Origin: an uncultured Clostridia bacterium
Lineage (GTDB): Bacteria > Bacillota > Clostridia > UBA1381
Assembly (NCBI GenBank): GCA_944390955.1
Contig: CALXRY010000040.1
Location: 1-34,171 of the forward strand
Reading direction: 5' to 3'
DNA: 34,171 bases
The first letter of the stretch is position 1. Each line of letters begins with the position of its first letter. The notes below the pieces were generated by a model. It did not search any database and was not told the origin of the DNA. It saw only the letters and a program-made list of their open reading frames with translations. The position numbers and the translations under genes are program-made. Of the stretch, positions 1 through 7,613 are shown in pieces.

Positions 1-14
1 GCTTTGCGAAGCAA

Positions 15-548
15 AATTCAATTACTTTCGCGGAGCGAAAGTTTCCTATAGTGAGTCGTAACGTGTGCGAAGCACCGTCAGGCCGCCCGTCCGCGCCAGT
101 TTGAGATAACTTTGGATTACGAAGAAGAACGCGGGCGGTATGGCGGGTGTTTGAGCTGTAGTTTGCCAATCTTTCTAGTAGCCTGCGCCCGGGATTCCAA
201 AGGGTATCGGCGAGCATTCCCTTTGGCGGGGTTCCGAGAACAGGTACATGAGGTCAAGCTAAAATGGGGCGGAGCCCCACGCACCACCCGTCGATACCGA
301 TTTATCTATGCTTCAAAATCCAATAGACTTCAAGCAATCGATACTTTTTATCAGCACTGGGGCGCTCCGCCCCCTGTACCCCAGGCAAGAGGGTATTAAT
401 GCGAATACCCTCTTGACACCCGCGCATAAACTTTTTCCAAAAAGTTTAATCAAAAACTTACAGCTCAGATACTTGCGCACGGGGCACCTTACGCCCCACG
501 CGCAAAACTCGCTATAGGAAACTTTTGCTCCGCAAAAGTAATTGAATT
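15..548. repeat. Non-coding element bounded by about 42-bp inverted repeats
   Basis: Bases 15-56 and 507-548 are inverted copies of each other with about three mismatches, each containing a small internal palindrome (TTTCGCGGAGCGAAA on the left, TTTTGCTCCGCAAAA on the right). Between them I see no convincing gene, only a chain of hairpins: GGGGC-GGA-GCCCC near 264-276, GGGGCG-CTC-CGCCCC near 360-374, a perfect 12-bp stem at 386-397/404-415, and a 10-bp stem around 426-447. The order of hairpins in the right half, read on the minus strand, mirrors the order in the left half read on the plus strand, so the element looks like two head-to-head copies of one unit. The whole stretch 1-585 holds no gene I can support. 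It could be a MITE-like element or a dispersed structured repeat; no transposase is present. Confidence 0.6.
84..235 (+). repeat. Dispersed structured repeat, copy A
   Basis: This stretch is closely similar to 3975-4125, sharing long identical blocks such as CCGCCCGTCCGCG, GTTTGAGATAAC, GGTATGGCGGGTGT and GGGATTCCAAAGGGTATCGG. It can fold as a stem between the CCGTCCGCG block and the CGCGGGCGG block, then a second stem built on CCAAAGGG/CCCTTTGG. Small open frames here have no ribosome binding site or recognisable protein, so I treat it as non-coding. It lies inside the inverted-repeat element and is the more degenerate copy. Confidence 0.6.
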
Positions 549-585
549 CGAGGGAGCCCCCTCGAGCTCCCTCATGCAATCAATT

Positions 586-2205
586 TTAATTCTTTGGCGT
601 TATCGTTACCTGCTGCGCGGCCTGGTCCCAGCCGACGTCAGCGTCGAGATTTTCCGCTATGAACCGCACGGGCGTATACGTTCTGTCGTTCTCAACGAAC
701 GCGGGGCTGTCGAGAGTATACGGCGATCCGTTCACATATGCGGTATCAGAACCTATCGTGATGACGATGACCTTATCTCCCTTTGTGATAGTCACCTGCT
801 GAGCTGCCTGATCCCATGCTACCGCTGCGCCTAGGTTCTCCGCAACGAACCTTGCCGGGAGCATCGTTCTGTCGTTCCTTACCACCGGGGCTACGTCGTT
901 TTCAACGCTCTGTCCGAATACGCTTGCAGTAGTCTGTCCTATATACAGCACAAGCGAATTTACGATATTGTTGTTATTCGTAATGTTATTATTCGTTGTG
1001 ATATTGTTGTTCGTGGTTATATTATTGTTTATCGTTGTATTGTTGTTCGTAGTCGTATTGTTATTTGTCGTCGTGTTATTCACAACGGTGTTGTTGTTTA
1101 CTATCGTAGTAGTCCCGCTGTTTTCGTCTGTTGTGGTTGAATTGTTGTTGTCGTTTGTTCCGTTGTTTTCACTGCCCCCGTTGTCGGTATTTCCCCCGTT
1201 ATCGTTGTCCGGTACAGCCGTCGGCGAAACAGGCACGGCAGTCGGCGTTACGGAAGGCGCGGCTGTCGGTGCAGCTGTGGCCGACGGTACAAACGTTCCG
1301 TTCTGTGCGGCATAGATGTCTTCAATACTGTCTACTGCGGAGTTGTAATGGATAGTAACTTGGTCACTTAATAAAATAGCATTATCATCACCTATTGAGA
1401 TTTTATTCCAGTCATCTTCGCTTCCGCTATAATAAATATTTTTGAGTACGCCACTATTACTAAATGCTCTGTCGTCTATTGTAACAATGCTTTTGGGGAT
1501 AACAATATCAACCACAGAGGTATAGTACGGATCAGTAACAAAAGGACGGACATAAGTCCAGCAGAAAGAATTTTCGCCAATACTCGTGAGACCGGCGGAT
1601 AGTTTGACGTAAGTTAGATTTTTGCACCCGGAAAATACCCTTTCACCCATAAGGACGACGCTGTCGGCCATATCTACTTCCTTTAGATTATCACAGTCAC
1701 CAAAAACATAATTGTCTATTTTCTTTACACCATACGGAATTGTGATACTTTCAAGTCTGTTGCATTCACTAAATGCACCGTTTCCTATTTCGCCTATGCT
1801 TGTTGCGAGTGAAACATTTGAAAGTTTAGAGCAGTACTTAAATGCAACTTCACCTACTGTTTTTACACCGTTTTCAAAAGTAACATATGCAAGATTGTTA
1901 CAACTATAAAAAGCTTCTTTCGGTACGGTCTCTATATTTGACGGAATAGTAACTCCAGTAATATTATAGCAGCCCTTGAATGCGCCCTCGCCTATATATG
2001 CAACGGGATAGCCCTGTATTGTTGCGGGAATACTGACCTCGCCGATATAATCCTTGTTAAAGCTTGTTATTGTTGCTTTACCATCCTCGACCGAAATAAC
2101 AAAATCTTCCTCTGAGGGCTGTGCCGATGCTGTTACAGCCATGGCGGTCAGTGCGCATGCCGCAAGCGACAGCGCAAATACAAGCCTTGAAAATCTTTTT
2201 TTCAT
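586..2205 (-). CDS. Secreted BspA-type leucine-rich-repeat protein with C-terminal stalk domain
   Basis: A 539-aa protein with a clear signal peptide (KKRFSRLVFALSLAACALTA, cleavage near ASA-QP). Residues about 40-290 contain repeated LRR_5 units of the form GxGAFxxCxxLxxVxIPxxVxxI, typical of BspA-like surface proteins. Residues about 300-345 are a Pro/Ala/Thr/Val-rich spacer, and about 355-412 consist almost only of Asn and Thr. The C-terminus (about 418-539) is a copper-amine-oxidase-N type stalk domain with two copies of the NDRTxxPxRFxAENL...WDQAAQQVTI pattern. The ATG is well placed behind AAGGAGG. The promoter at 2248-2276 is TTGACA-17-TATAAT and is covered by a palindrome shared with the divergent XRE gene, so repression by that protein is likely. 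The function is probably adhesion or cell-wall association; the ligand is unknown. Confidence 0.85.
   Translation of the reverse strand: MKKRFSRLVFALSLAACALTAMAVTASAQPSEEDFVISVEDGKATITSFNKDYIGEVSIPATIQGYPVAYIGEGAFKGCYNITGVTIPSNIETVPKEAFYSCNNLAYVTFENGVKTVGEVAFKYCSKLSNVSLATSIGEIGNGAFSECNRLESITIPYGVKKIDNYVFGDCDNLKEVDMADSVVLMGERVFSGCKNLTYVKLSAGLTSIGENSFCWTYVRPFVTDPYYTSVVDIVIPKSIVTIDDRAFSNSGVLKNIYYSGSEDDWNKISIGDDNAILLSDQVTIHYNSAVDSIEDIYAAQNGTFVPSATAAPTAAPSVTPTAVPVSPTAVPDNDNGGNTDNGGSENNGTNDNNNSTTTDENSGTTTIVNNNTVVNNTTTNNNTTTNNNTTINNNITTNNNITTNNNITNNNNIVNSLVLYIGQTTASVFGQSVENDVAPVVRNDRTMLPARFVAENLGAAVAWDQAAQQVTITKGDKVIVITIGSDTAYVNGSPYTLDSPAFVENDRTYTPVRFIAENLDADVGWDQAAQQVTITPKN
969..1143 (-). repeat. 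Asn/Thr codon repeat tract
   Basis: Within the surface protein the DNA is an imperfect tandem of 9-15-base units read as NNNTTT or NNNITT on the minus strand. Such tracts can change length by slippage in whole codons, which would vary the reach of the linker between the leucine-rich-repeat head and the stalk domain without breaking the frame. Confidence 0.7.
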
Positions 2206-2222
2206 AAAAATTCCTCCTTTTT

Positions 2223-2245
2223 AAATATCCCGAATCGGGATATTT
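2223..2245. promoter_or_regulatory. Palindromic operator candidate 1
   Basis: A perfect palindrome with 11-bp arms (AAATATCCCGA / TCGGGATATTT) around a single central base. It lies downstream of the minus-strand -10 box, in the 5' leader of the surface protein gene, and could be a repressor site or an mRNA hairpin just ahead of the ribosome binding site. Confidence 0.55.
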
Positions 2246-2270
2246 TTATTATACCATATTGGTATAATAA
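2246..2270. promoter_or_regulatory. Palindromic operator candidate 2 over divergent promoters
   Basis: A perfect palindrome with 11-bp arms (TTATTATACCA / TGGTATAATAA) around TAT. Each arm contains a TATAAT, so it overlaps the -10 box of the minus-strand promoter and a potential -10 box (2263-2268) for the plus-strand XRE gene. Its symmetry and position fit the operator of a dimeric XRE repressor that controls itself and its divergent neighbour. Confidence 0.6.
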
Positions 2271-2276
2271 TGTCAA
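2248..2276 (-). promoter_or_regulatory. Promoter of the leucine-rich-repeat surface protein gene
   Basis: On the minus strand TTGACA (2276-2271) is followed by a 17-base spacer and TATAAT (2253-2248), a perfect vegetative consensus. The spacer and -10 box are inside the palindrome at 2246-2270. Confidence 0.75.
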
Positions 2277-2290
2277 GAGGTATTTAGATT

Positions 2291-2497
2291 ATGAGATTGA
2301 AAGAATTGCGCAAACAAAGGAATATCACTCAGCTGAAGCTGGCGATAGACCTTAACATGAATCAAAACACAATATCACGCTACGAGACGGGCGAACGTGA
2401 GGCGGGCTATAAGGAACTGATAATGCTCGCCGATTATTTTGATGTTTCTATAGACTACCTGCTTGGCAGAAGTGATAATCCCACCTTTTTAAAATAA
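2291..2497 (+). CDS. XRE-family (Cro/CI-type) transcriptional regulator
   Basis: A 68-aa single-domain helix-turn-helix protein. The N-terminus LKELRKQRNITQLKLAIDL and the following NQNTISRYETGEREAGYKEL form the classic HTH_3 fold (residues about 3-58), ending with the usual DYFDVSIDYLLGRSD motif. The ATG follows an AGAGG ribosome binding site by about ten bases. Divergent transcription from the surface protein gene and the two palindromes between them suggest it represses that gene and itself. It has no extra sensor domain, so any inducer would act on the small DNA-binding domain or its dimerisation. Confidence 0.85.
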   Translation: MRLKELRKQRNITQLKLAIDLNMNQNTISRYETGEREAGYKELIMLADYFDVSIDYLLGRSDNPTFLK

Positions 2498-2523
2498 AAA
2501 GCTGTTTGGCAAAGGCATGCATC

Positions 2524-2691
2524 AAAAAAGGTGCATACCGGCAATTCGGCATACACCTAAAAAACGCATGCTCGAATTGTCGCCAAACAAACTTTTACCA
2601 ATTCTAAAACGAAATCGCAAAAAAGAGCCTGCATTTTTATCAAAATAAAAATGCGTCTCGTTTTAAAATTGACATTAAAGTTTATTTGGCA
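2524..2691 (-). ncRNA. Candidate structured small RNA with own promoter and terminator
   Basis: Reading the minus strand, a promoter at 2726-2698 is followed by a roughly 168-nt segment that folds into nested helices. P1 pairs 2690-2677 with 2595-2582 (14 bp), P2 pairs 2670-2658 with 2612-2600 (13 bp), and P3 is a 10-bp hairpin 2654-2645/2640-2631 with a four-base loop. A 12-bp terminator stem (2558-2547/2540-2529) is followed by a U-run (2529-2524). Every non-Watson-Crick position in P1, P2 and the terminator is G-U on the minus strand and would be A-C on the plus strand, which argues for a minus-strand RNA under selection. GCCAAAC/GTTTGGC and GCATGC pairs around the terminator offer an alternative fold. 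I do not recognise the family; a 6S-like rod, an antisense RNA or a folded mobile element are possible. Confidence 0.6.
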
Positions 2692-2697
2692 ATCTTC

Positions 2698-2726
2698 ATT
2701 ATATCACATGTCAGTGGTTTTGTAAA
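2698..2726 (-). promoter_or_regulatory. Promoter of the candidate structured RNA
   Basis: On the minus strand TTTACA (2726-2721), a 17-base spacer and TATAAT (2703-2698). Predicted transcription would start near 2691, at the first base of helix P1. From here to the next gene (2727-2908) I see nothing else I can support. Confidence 0.6.
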
Positions 2727-2908
2727 CAGCTTTTTGATATTTTTTGAAAATTTTATTTTCGTCGAAGTAAAAATTCCCTTGATTGCCGCTTGTCGAAATT
2801 CCGCGCAGCTGCGCGCTCCTCTGATTTTAAACCATTTCTTCAATAAGTTTTACAGCATATCGTGCGGTAAAACGCAGACATTAATAAAGTGAAAGGCGGT
2901 GAAATTTA

Positions 2909-3913
2909 TTGAAAAATTTTCTTAAAGCATGGACTGTGATCTTTGCGGTCTCCGTGTGCGTCACGGCGGCCTCCGCAGAGGAGCAGTATGTAAGACCGTG
3001 CGGCGAGACCGTCGGGAGAAAGCTCTACACCGACGGGCTGCTCGTTGTCGGTGTGACCGACGTTGAGGACGTCTCGGGAAACAAAATTTCCTCGACAAGG
3101 GACAGCGGCATACGCGCGGGGGACATTATCCTCAGTGCGGACGGACGCACTCTTGAAAGCAACGAGGAGCTTTCAGAGGTCGCCGAAGCTTCCGGAGGAG
3201 AGGTCACTCTGACGGTGAAGCGCGGTGAAAATACAAGGGAGGTCTCCGTAAAACCGGCCCTTACGGCGGAGGGCCCTAAGCTCGGGCTGTGGGTGCGCGA
3301 CAGTACCGCAGGAATCGGAACGGTAACGTATCTGAGCTCCGACGGCAGCAGCTACGCCGCTTTAGGGCACGGAATAACGGATGTGGATACAGGTAATATT
3401 CTTTCCTTAAAATCCGGTAATATTCTCAGCTGCTCTGAAATTTCCGTGAGAAAATCGAAGAAGGGCGATATAGGCGAGCTGAACTGCTCGTTTGACGGCG
3501 AAAATATCGGAAGCATAGAGCTTAACGCCGCAAACGGCATATACGGCTTCACAAATAACAACGCATCGGAGCTTGAGGAGATGCGCGTCATGCCGATAGA
3601 TGAGATTGCCGAGGGACCGGCGTCGATAATGTGCAACATTGACGGCTGCGGCGTGAGGGAGTATGCGATAGAGATAAAGAAGGTGTCGCATATGAGTTCG
3701 GCAGACAAAACACTTGTTATAGAAATAACCGATGAGGAGCTTATAGAAAAAACGGGCGGCATCCTTCAGGGCATGAGCGGCTCTCCGATAATCAGAGACG
3801 GACAGTTTATAGGCGCGGTCACGCATGTGTTTATAAACGATCCGTTAAAGGGCTTTGGTATAGCGGGAGAGCTGATGCTGCAAAACACAGAGGCACTGGC
3901 GACTCAAAATTAA
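2909..3913 (+). CDS. SpoIVB-type (S55) serine peptidase with PDZ domain
   Basis: A 334-aa exported protein. The start is a TTG preceded by AAAGGCGGTG at good spacing. Residues 1-23 form a signal or anchor segment, about 45-115 a PDZ-like domain (SGIRAGDIILSADGR), and about 125-325 the S55 peptidase domain. The catalytic triad of the SpoIVB family is visible: His154 in ALGHG, Asp275 in ITDEEL and Ser290 in GMSGSP, with the Asp-Ser spacing of 15 as in Bacillus subtilis. SpoIVB signals from the forespore to trigger processing of pro-sigma-K by SpoIVFB. This copy is shorter than the roughly 425-aa Bacillus protein and is not next to spo0A, its usual neighbour, so it may be a paralogue. It stands alone between the structured RNA and a repeat element. 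Confidence 0.85.
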   Translation: MKNFLKAWTVIFAVSVCVTAASAEEQYVRPCGETVGRKLYTDGLLVVGVTDVEDVSGNKISSTRDSGIRAGDIILSADGRTLESNEELSEVAEASGGEVTLTVKRGENTREVSVKPALTAEGPKLGLWVRDSTAGIGTVTYLSSDGSSYAALGHGITDVDTGNILSLKSGNILSCSEISVRKSKKGDIGELNCSFDGENIGSIELNAANGIYGFTNNNASELEEMRVMPIDEIAEGPASIMCNIDGCGVREYAIEIKKVSHMSSADKTLVIEITDEELIEKTGGILQGMSGSPIIRDGQFIGAVTHVFINDPLKGFGIAGELMLQNTEALATQN

Positions 3914-3924
3914 ATCTGTTTCAC

Positions 3925-4150
3925 GGAGCGAATTTAAATCTGTTTTGCGGAGCAAAACATTCCTATATCGAGTTCCGCCGCCCGTCCGCGCTGGTTTGAG
4001 ATAACCTGAAGCTTACGAAGAACGCGGACGGTATGGCGGGTGTCTGAGATGTAAGTTTTGTCAAGCTTTTGTGAAAAGCTTGCGCCTGGGATTCCAAAGG
4101 GTATCGGCGATGATACCCTTTGGCCCGGAGTTTGGTCGGAGCCCGAGCGT
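3925..4150 (+). repeat. Dispersed structured repeat, copy B
   Basis: The better-preserved relative of 84-235. It opens with two small palindromic motifs (including TTTTGCGGAGCAAAA) and a CCTATA-GAG block like the end of the element at 15-56. Then follow a perfect 9-bp stem CCGTCCGCG/CGCGGACGG with an outer CCGCC/GGCGG extension, a 9-bp hairpin CAAGCTTTT-GTG-AAAAGCTTG, and a 12-bp hairpin CCAAAGGGTATC/GATACCCTTTGG. It has no matching right-hand inverted end. No protein-coding potential is evident, and apart from this and the leuS terminator the stretch 3914-4230 is empty. Confidence 0.6.
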
Positions 4151-4173
4151 CACTTTTGGCTTTATAAGATATC

Positions 4174-4218
4174 TAAAAAAAGGCTGCAGATGTCATCAAG
4201 TTAAACATCTGCAGCCTT
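4174..4218 (-). terminator. Intrinsic terminator of the leuS operon
   Basis: A 14-bp perfect stem (4180-4193 / 4205-4218) followed on the minus strand by six U residues, located just after the leuS stop codon. It would end the long minus-strand operon. Confidence 0.85.
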
Positions 4219-4230
4219 CTTTATGATTAA

Positions 4231-6642
4231 TCACTTCACAACAATATTGACCAGCTTACCGGGAACAGCTATCACCTTTACGATATTCTTGCCCTCGGTA
4301 AGGCTCTTTATCTTTTCGCTTTCCATTGCTATGCCTGAAAGGCTGTCTCTGTCGAGACCTGCCGGAACGGTCATCTTGTCTCTTATCTTTCCGTTTATCT
4401 GAACAACGATCTCTATCTCGTCGTCTATCGTCTTTGCCTCGTCAAACTCCGGCCATGCGTGGAGCGAAAGCAGTCCTTCTCCGCCGTAGGTCTCCCAAAG
4501 CTCCTCTGTCATATGCGGAGCAACGGGATTCAGCAGTGTGATGAGCGTCATGTACTCGCCCTTTGTAACGGAGCCCTTTTTGGTGAACTCGTTAACAAGG
4601 CTCATCATCGCGGCTATCGCGGTGTTGTACTTCATTCTCTCGTAATCCTCGCCGACCTTCTTGATCGTCTTATGCATCGACTTTTCAAGGTCGGAGCTGT
4701 AGTCTTCCTCGTCCGTTACGATCGCCTGCAGACTCCATACTCTTTCGAGGAACTTGTAGCAGCCTTTAAGCCCCTGCTGCGACCACGGAGTGGCCTGGTC
4801 GAACGCGCCTATGAACATCTCGTACGTTCTGAATGCGTCTGCGCCGAACTCGTTTACGACCTCATCGGGGTTCACTACGTTGCCGCGCGACTTAGACATC
4901 TTTTCACCGTTCTCGCCGAGTATCATACCGTGAGATGTACGCTTCATGTACGGCTCCTTTGTCGGGACTACGCCGATGTCATAAAGGAATTTGTGCCAGA
5001 AGCGTGAATACAGCAGGTGGAGCGTCGTATGCTCCATGCCGCCGTTGTACCAGTCAACGGGCGACCAGTATTCGAGAGCTTCCTTGGAGGCGAGGGCTTC
5101 TTTATTATGCGGATCCATGTATCTCAGGAAATACCAGCTCGAGCCCGCCCACTGCGGCATCGTATCTGTTTCGCGCTTTGCGGGACCTCCGCAGTGAGGA
5201 CATGTCGTGTTTATCCAGTCATATGCCTTCGCAAGCGGAGATTCGCCGTTTTCGCCCGGCTCAAAATGCTCTACCTCGGGCAGTGTCAGCGGCAGCTCGC
5301 TCTCGTCGATCGGTACCCAGCCGCATTTCTCGCAGTATACGAGAGGTATCGGCTCGCCCCAGTAGCGCTGTCTTGAAAATACCCAGTCGCGGAGCTTGAA
5401 GTTTACCTTTCTTTTTCCGAGCCCCTTTTCCTCAAGCCAGTTTATCATTGCCGGTATCGCTTCCTTTACGGGCATACCGTTCAGGAAGCCGGAGTTTACC
5501 AAATTCCCTTTGTAAACGTCGGTGTACGCTTCCTCCTGGACGTTCTTTCCGCCGGAAACGACCTCGATTATCGGGAGTCCGAATTTCTTTGCAAATTCCC
5601 AGTCGCGGCTGTCATGAGCCGGAACCGCCATTATCGCGCCGGTGCCGTAGGTAACGAGCACGTAATCACTTATCCATACGGGCAGCTTGTCGCCGTTTGC
5701 GGGGTTTACCGCATAGATACCCTCAAGCGCAACGCCCGTCTTGTCTTTTGCAAGCTCGGTACGCTCAAATTCGGATTTCCTTGCTGCGGCGGCCTTGTAT
5801 TCCTCTACCTTATCATAGTTTGTTATCTGATCCTTGAGCTTTTCAACGAGAGGATGCTCGGGCGACATTACGACGTACGTCGCGCCGAAGAGCGTGTCCG
5901 CACGCGTCGTGTAAACAATAAGCTCGTCGCCGCTCGAAAGCATGAACTTGACCTCAGCGCCTTCGCTGCGTCCTATCCAGTTCTTTTGCTGTATCTTTAT
6001 CTTTTCAAGATAATCGACATCATCAAGGTCGTCTATGAGCCTCTGCGCATATTCCGTTATCTTGAGCATCCACTGGCTCTTTCTGCGCTGCTCAACTGGG
6101 CTTCCGCAGCGTTCGCATACGCCGTTTACGACTTCCTCGTTTGCAAGACCTACCTTACAGCCCGTGCACCAGTTTATCGGCATCTCCTGCTTGTAGGCAA
6201 GACCGTGCTTAAAGAGCTGCAGGAATATCCACTGCGTCCATTTGTAGTATTCCGGGTCCGTGGTATTCACCTCGCGCGACCAGTCAAACGAAAAGCCCAG
6301 CATCTTGAGCTGCCGTGTGAAGTTGGCTATATTCTTTTCGGTTATGATCTTTGGGTGTATATTATTCTTTATTGCGTAGTTCTCGGTCGGCAGACCGAAT
6401 GCGTCCCAGCCGATAGGGTAGAGGACGTTATAGCCCTCCATGCGGCGCTTTCTTGCGATTATATCGAGCGCCGTATAGCCTCTCGGATGACCTACGTGCA
6501 GACCCATTCCCGACGGATACGGAAATTCGATAAGCGCATAATATTTAGGCTTGTCGGAATCGTTGAGCGCATGGAACGCGCCTTCCGCCTCCCATCTGTC
6601 CTGCCACTTTTTTTCAATGGTTTTAAAATTATACTGCTCCAA
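4231..6642 (-). CDS. leuS: Leucyl-tRNA synthetase
   Basis: An 803-aa class Ia aminoacyl-tRNA synthetase that charges tRNA-Leu. The HIGH signature appears as HVGH at residues 49-52 within [12 protein letters not shown], and KMSKS near 578-582 within [10 protein letters not shown]. The zinc-ribbon-like Cys pairs (CTGC ... CERC), the large CP1 editing insertion (residues about 220-420, with the [11 protein letters not shown] editing motif) and the C-terminal anticodon-binding domain are all present, at the usual bacterial length. It is the last gene of the yhbY-nadD-yqeK-rsfS-leuS run, a conserved Firmicutes order, and is followed by a strong terminator. No T-box is visible directly ahead of it, in line with transcription from upstream in the operon. 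Confidence 0.97.
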   Translation of the reverse strand: MEQYNFKTIEKKWQDRWEAEGAFHALNDSDKPKYYALIEFPYPSGMGLHVGHPRGYTALDIIARKRRMEGYNVLYPIGWDAFGLPTENYAIKNNIHPKIITEKNIANFTRQLKMLGFSFDWSREVNTTDPEYYKWTQWIFLQLFKHGLAYKQEMPINWCTGCKVGLANEEVVNGVCERCGSPVEQRRKSQWMLKITEYAQRLIDDLDDVDYLEKIKIQQKNWIGRSEGAEVKFMLSSGDELIVYTTRADTLFGATYVVMSPEHPLVEKLKDQITNYDKVEEYKAAAARKSEFERTELAKDKTGVALEGIYAVNPANGDKLPVWISDYVLVTYGTGAIMAVPAHDSRDWEFAKKFGLPIIEVVSGGKNVQEEAYTDVYKGNLVNSGFLNGMPVKEAIPAMINWLEEKGLGKRKVNFKLRDWVFSRQRYWGEPIPLVYCEKCGWVPIDESELPLTLPEVEHFEPGENGESPLAKAYDWINTTCPHCGGPAKRETDTMPQWAGSSWYFLRYMDPHNKEALASKEALEYWSPVDWYNGGMEHTTLHLLYSRFWHKFLYDIGVVPTKEPYMKRTSHGMILGENGEKMSKSRGNVVNPDEVVNEFGADAFRTYEMFIGAFDQATPWSQQGLKGCYKFLERVWSLQAIVTDEEDYSSDLEKSMHKTIKKVGEDYERMKYNTAIAAMMSLVNEFTKKGSVTKGEYMTLITLLNPVAPHMTEELWETYGGEGLLSLHAWPEFDEAKTIDDEIEIVVQINGKIRDKMTVPAGLDRDSLSGIAMESEKIKSLTEGKNIVKVIAVPGKLVNIVVK

Positions 6643-6664
6643 TTTTACTTATGCTCCTTCGTTT

Positions 6665-7015
6665 TTATTCATCTTCATCAATTGGCTCGGCCGTTCCGGC
6701 ATCGTCCCAAAGCCGTTCTATCGCATAGAATTCTCTTGTATCCTGCTGCATAACGTGGACTATTACGTCGCCGTAATCCATCAGTATCCATGAGCCGCCG
6801 CGGTAGCCCTCCTTGTGACCGACGGAGAAGCCTGCTTCCTCCATTTTTTCCTCTACCTCGTCGACACAGGCGCGAACCTGAACGTTCGACTGGCACGATG
6901 CGACAACGAAATAATCTCCGAGTGACGTCTGCTCCGCAACATCAAGGACTTCGATATTTGTCGCTTTCTTGTCCTCGAGCGCCTTTTTGATTATTTCTAC
7001 CTTATTGTTTTCCAT
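6665..7015 (-). CDS. rsfS: Ribosomal silencing factor RsfS
   Basis: A 116-aa RsfS/YbeB/Iojap-family protein. It binds ribosomal protein uL14 on the large subunit and blocks joining of the subunits during starvation. Family hallmarks are LDVAEQTSLGDYFVVASCQSN in the N-terminal half and the WILMDYGDVIVHVM block followed by REFYAIERLW at the C-terminus. The ATG sits behind AAAGGAG. It ends 22 bp before leuS and begins 25 bp after yqeK. The acidic tail (EPIDEDE) is slightly longer than usual but unremarkable. Confidence 0.95.
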   Translation of the reverse strand: MENNKVEIIKKALEDKKATNIEVLDVAEQTSLGDYFVVASCQSNVQVRACVDEVEEKMEEAGFSVGHKEGYRGGSWILMDYGDVIVHVMQQDTREFYAIERLWDDAGTAEPIDEDE

Positions 7016-7040
7016 ATCTGCTCCTTTCGGTGGTTATTCA

Positions 7041-7613
7041 CTATTTGACTGATACCGCCTCGTTATAGCTGTCAAGCGTATCGGGGTGTATCGGTTTATT
7101 TTCTGTTATGTTGAATATCAGCGACTGCTTCACGCTCTCAAAAAACGCCGTGTCTATATCCTGTTCCGCAATCTCCCGCAGGCGCTCCACTCCGTCAAAA
7201 TCCCTCGACGGCTCTATCATATCGGCTGTGTAGATTATTTTATCGAGCAGCGTCATGCCGCTGCCGCCGACTGTATGGCGGCGGATAGCGTCAAGAATTT
7301 CTTCGTCTGTAACGCCATATTCGCGCTTTGCCATTTCCGCTCCGAGCGGAGCGTGTATCACCGGCGGACACAGCATCGTATGCTTGTCGAGCTCCAGACC
7401 GTATTCGGCGCATTTTTCAAGCTGCTCGGGTATCTTCATGCCCTTGGCACAGTCGTGCAGCAGCCCTGCCGTATAGGCCTTTTCCTCATCCGCTCCATAT
7501 TTGCGTGCAAGATGCACTGCGGTATCGCATACGCCCATCGAGTGTATAAAGCGTTTTTTGCCGAGAGAGTCTTTGAGCCGCTCTGTTATCTGCTCAGGAT
7601 TTTTCAAAAGCAC
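7041..7613 (-). CDS. yqeK: HD-domain YqeK, symmetrical Ap4A hydrolase
   Basis: A 190-aa HD-superfamily phosphohydrolase of the YqeK family, known to cleave diadenosine tetraphosphate into two ADP. The metal ligands are visible as RFIHSMGV (first His), GLLHDCAKGM (HD pair) and a later HAPLGAEMA/RRHT region. The frame opens with GTG immediately after the nadD stop codon. A TTG two codons further on (7607) has better spacing from the AAAGGG site and may be the real start. It belongs to the same operon as nadD and rsfS. Confidence 0.92.
   Translation of the reverse strand: MLLKNPEQITERLKDSLGKKRFIHSMGVCDTAVHLARKYGADEEKAYTAGLLHDCAKGMKIPEQLEKCAEYGLELDKHTMLCPPVIHAPLGAEMAKREYGVTDEEILDAIRRHTVGGSGMTLLDKIIYTADMIEPSRDFDGVERLREIAEQDIDTAFFESVKQSLIFNITENKPIHPDTLDSYNEAVSVK

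Noticed and set aside
112..579. Short open frames in the first 585 bases
   Set aside because: They cross the hairpins of the repeat element, lack ribosome binding sites, and have no recognisable protein features; copy B does not keep the frames.
968..1315. Plus-strand frame of Leu/Val/Phe-rich protein resembling a membrane protein
   Set aside because: It is the complement of the Asn/Thr repeat in the surface protein; AAC/ACA codons read backwards give Val, Leu and Phe codons.
2498..2700. CRISPR-like or tandem array among the repeated GCATGC and GCCAAAC motifs
   Set aside because: The motifs are inverted pairs forming nested helices, not direct repeats with spacers.
2840..2908. SigF/SigG-dependent promoter ahead of the SpoIVB-like gene
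   Set aside because: A GCATA and a CATTAATA lie near the right distance, but the -10 pattern does not match the consensus well enough.
5614..6753. 379-codon plus-strand open frame across leuS and rsfS
   Set aside because: It is antisense to the clear leucyl-tRNA synthetase and RsfS genes, has no family resemblance and no ribosome binding site.
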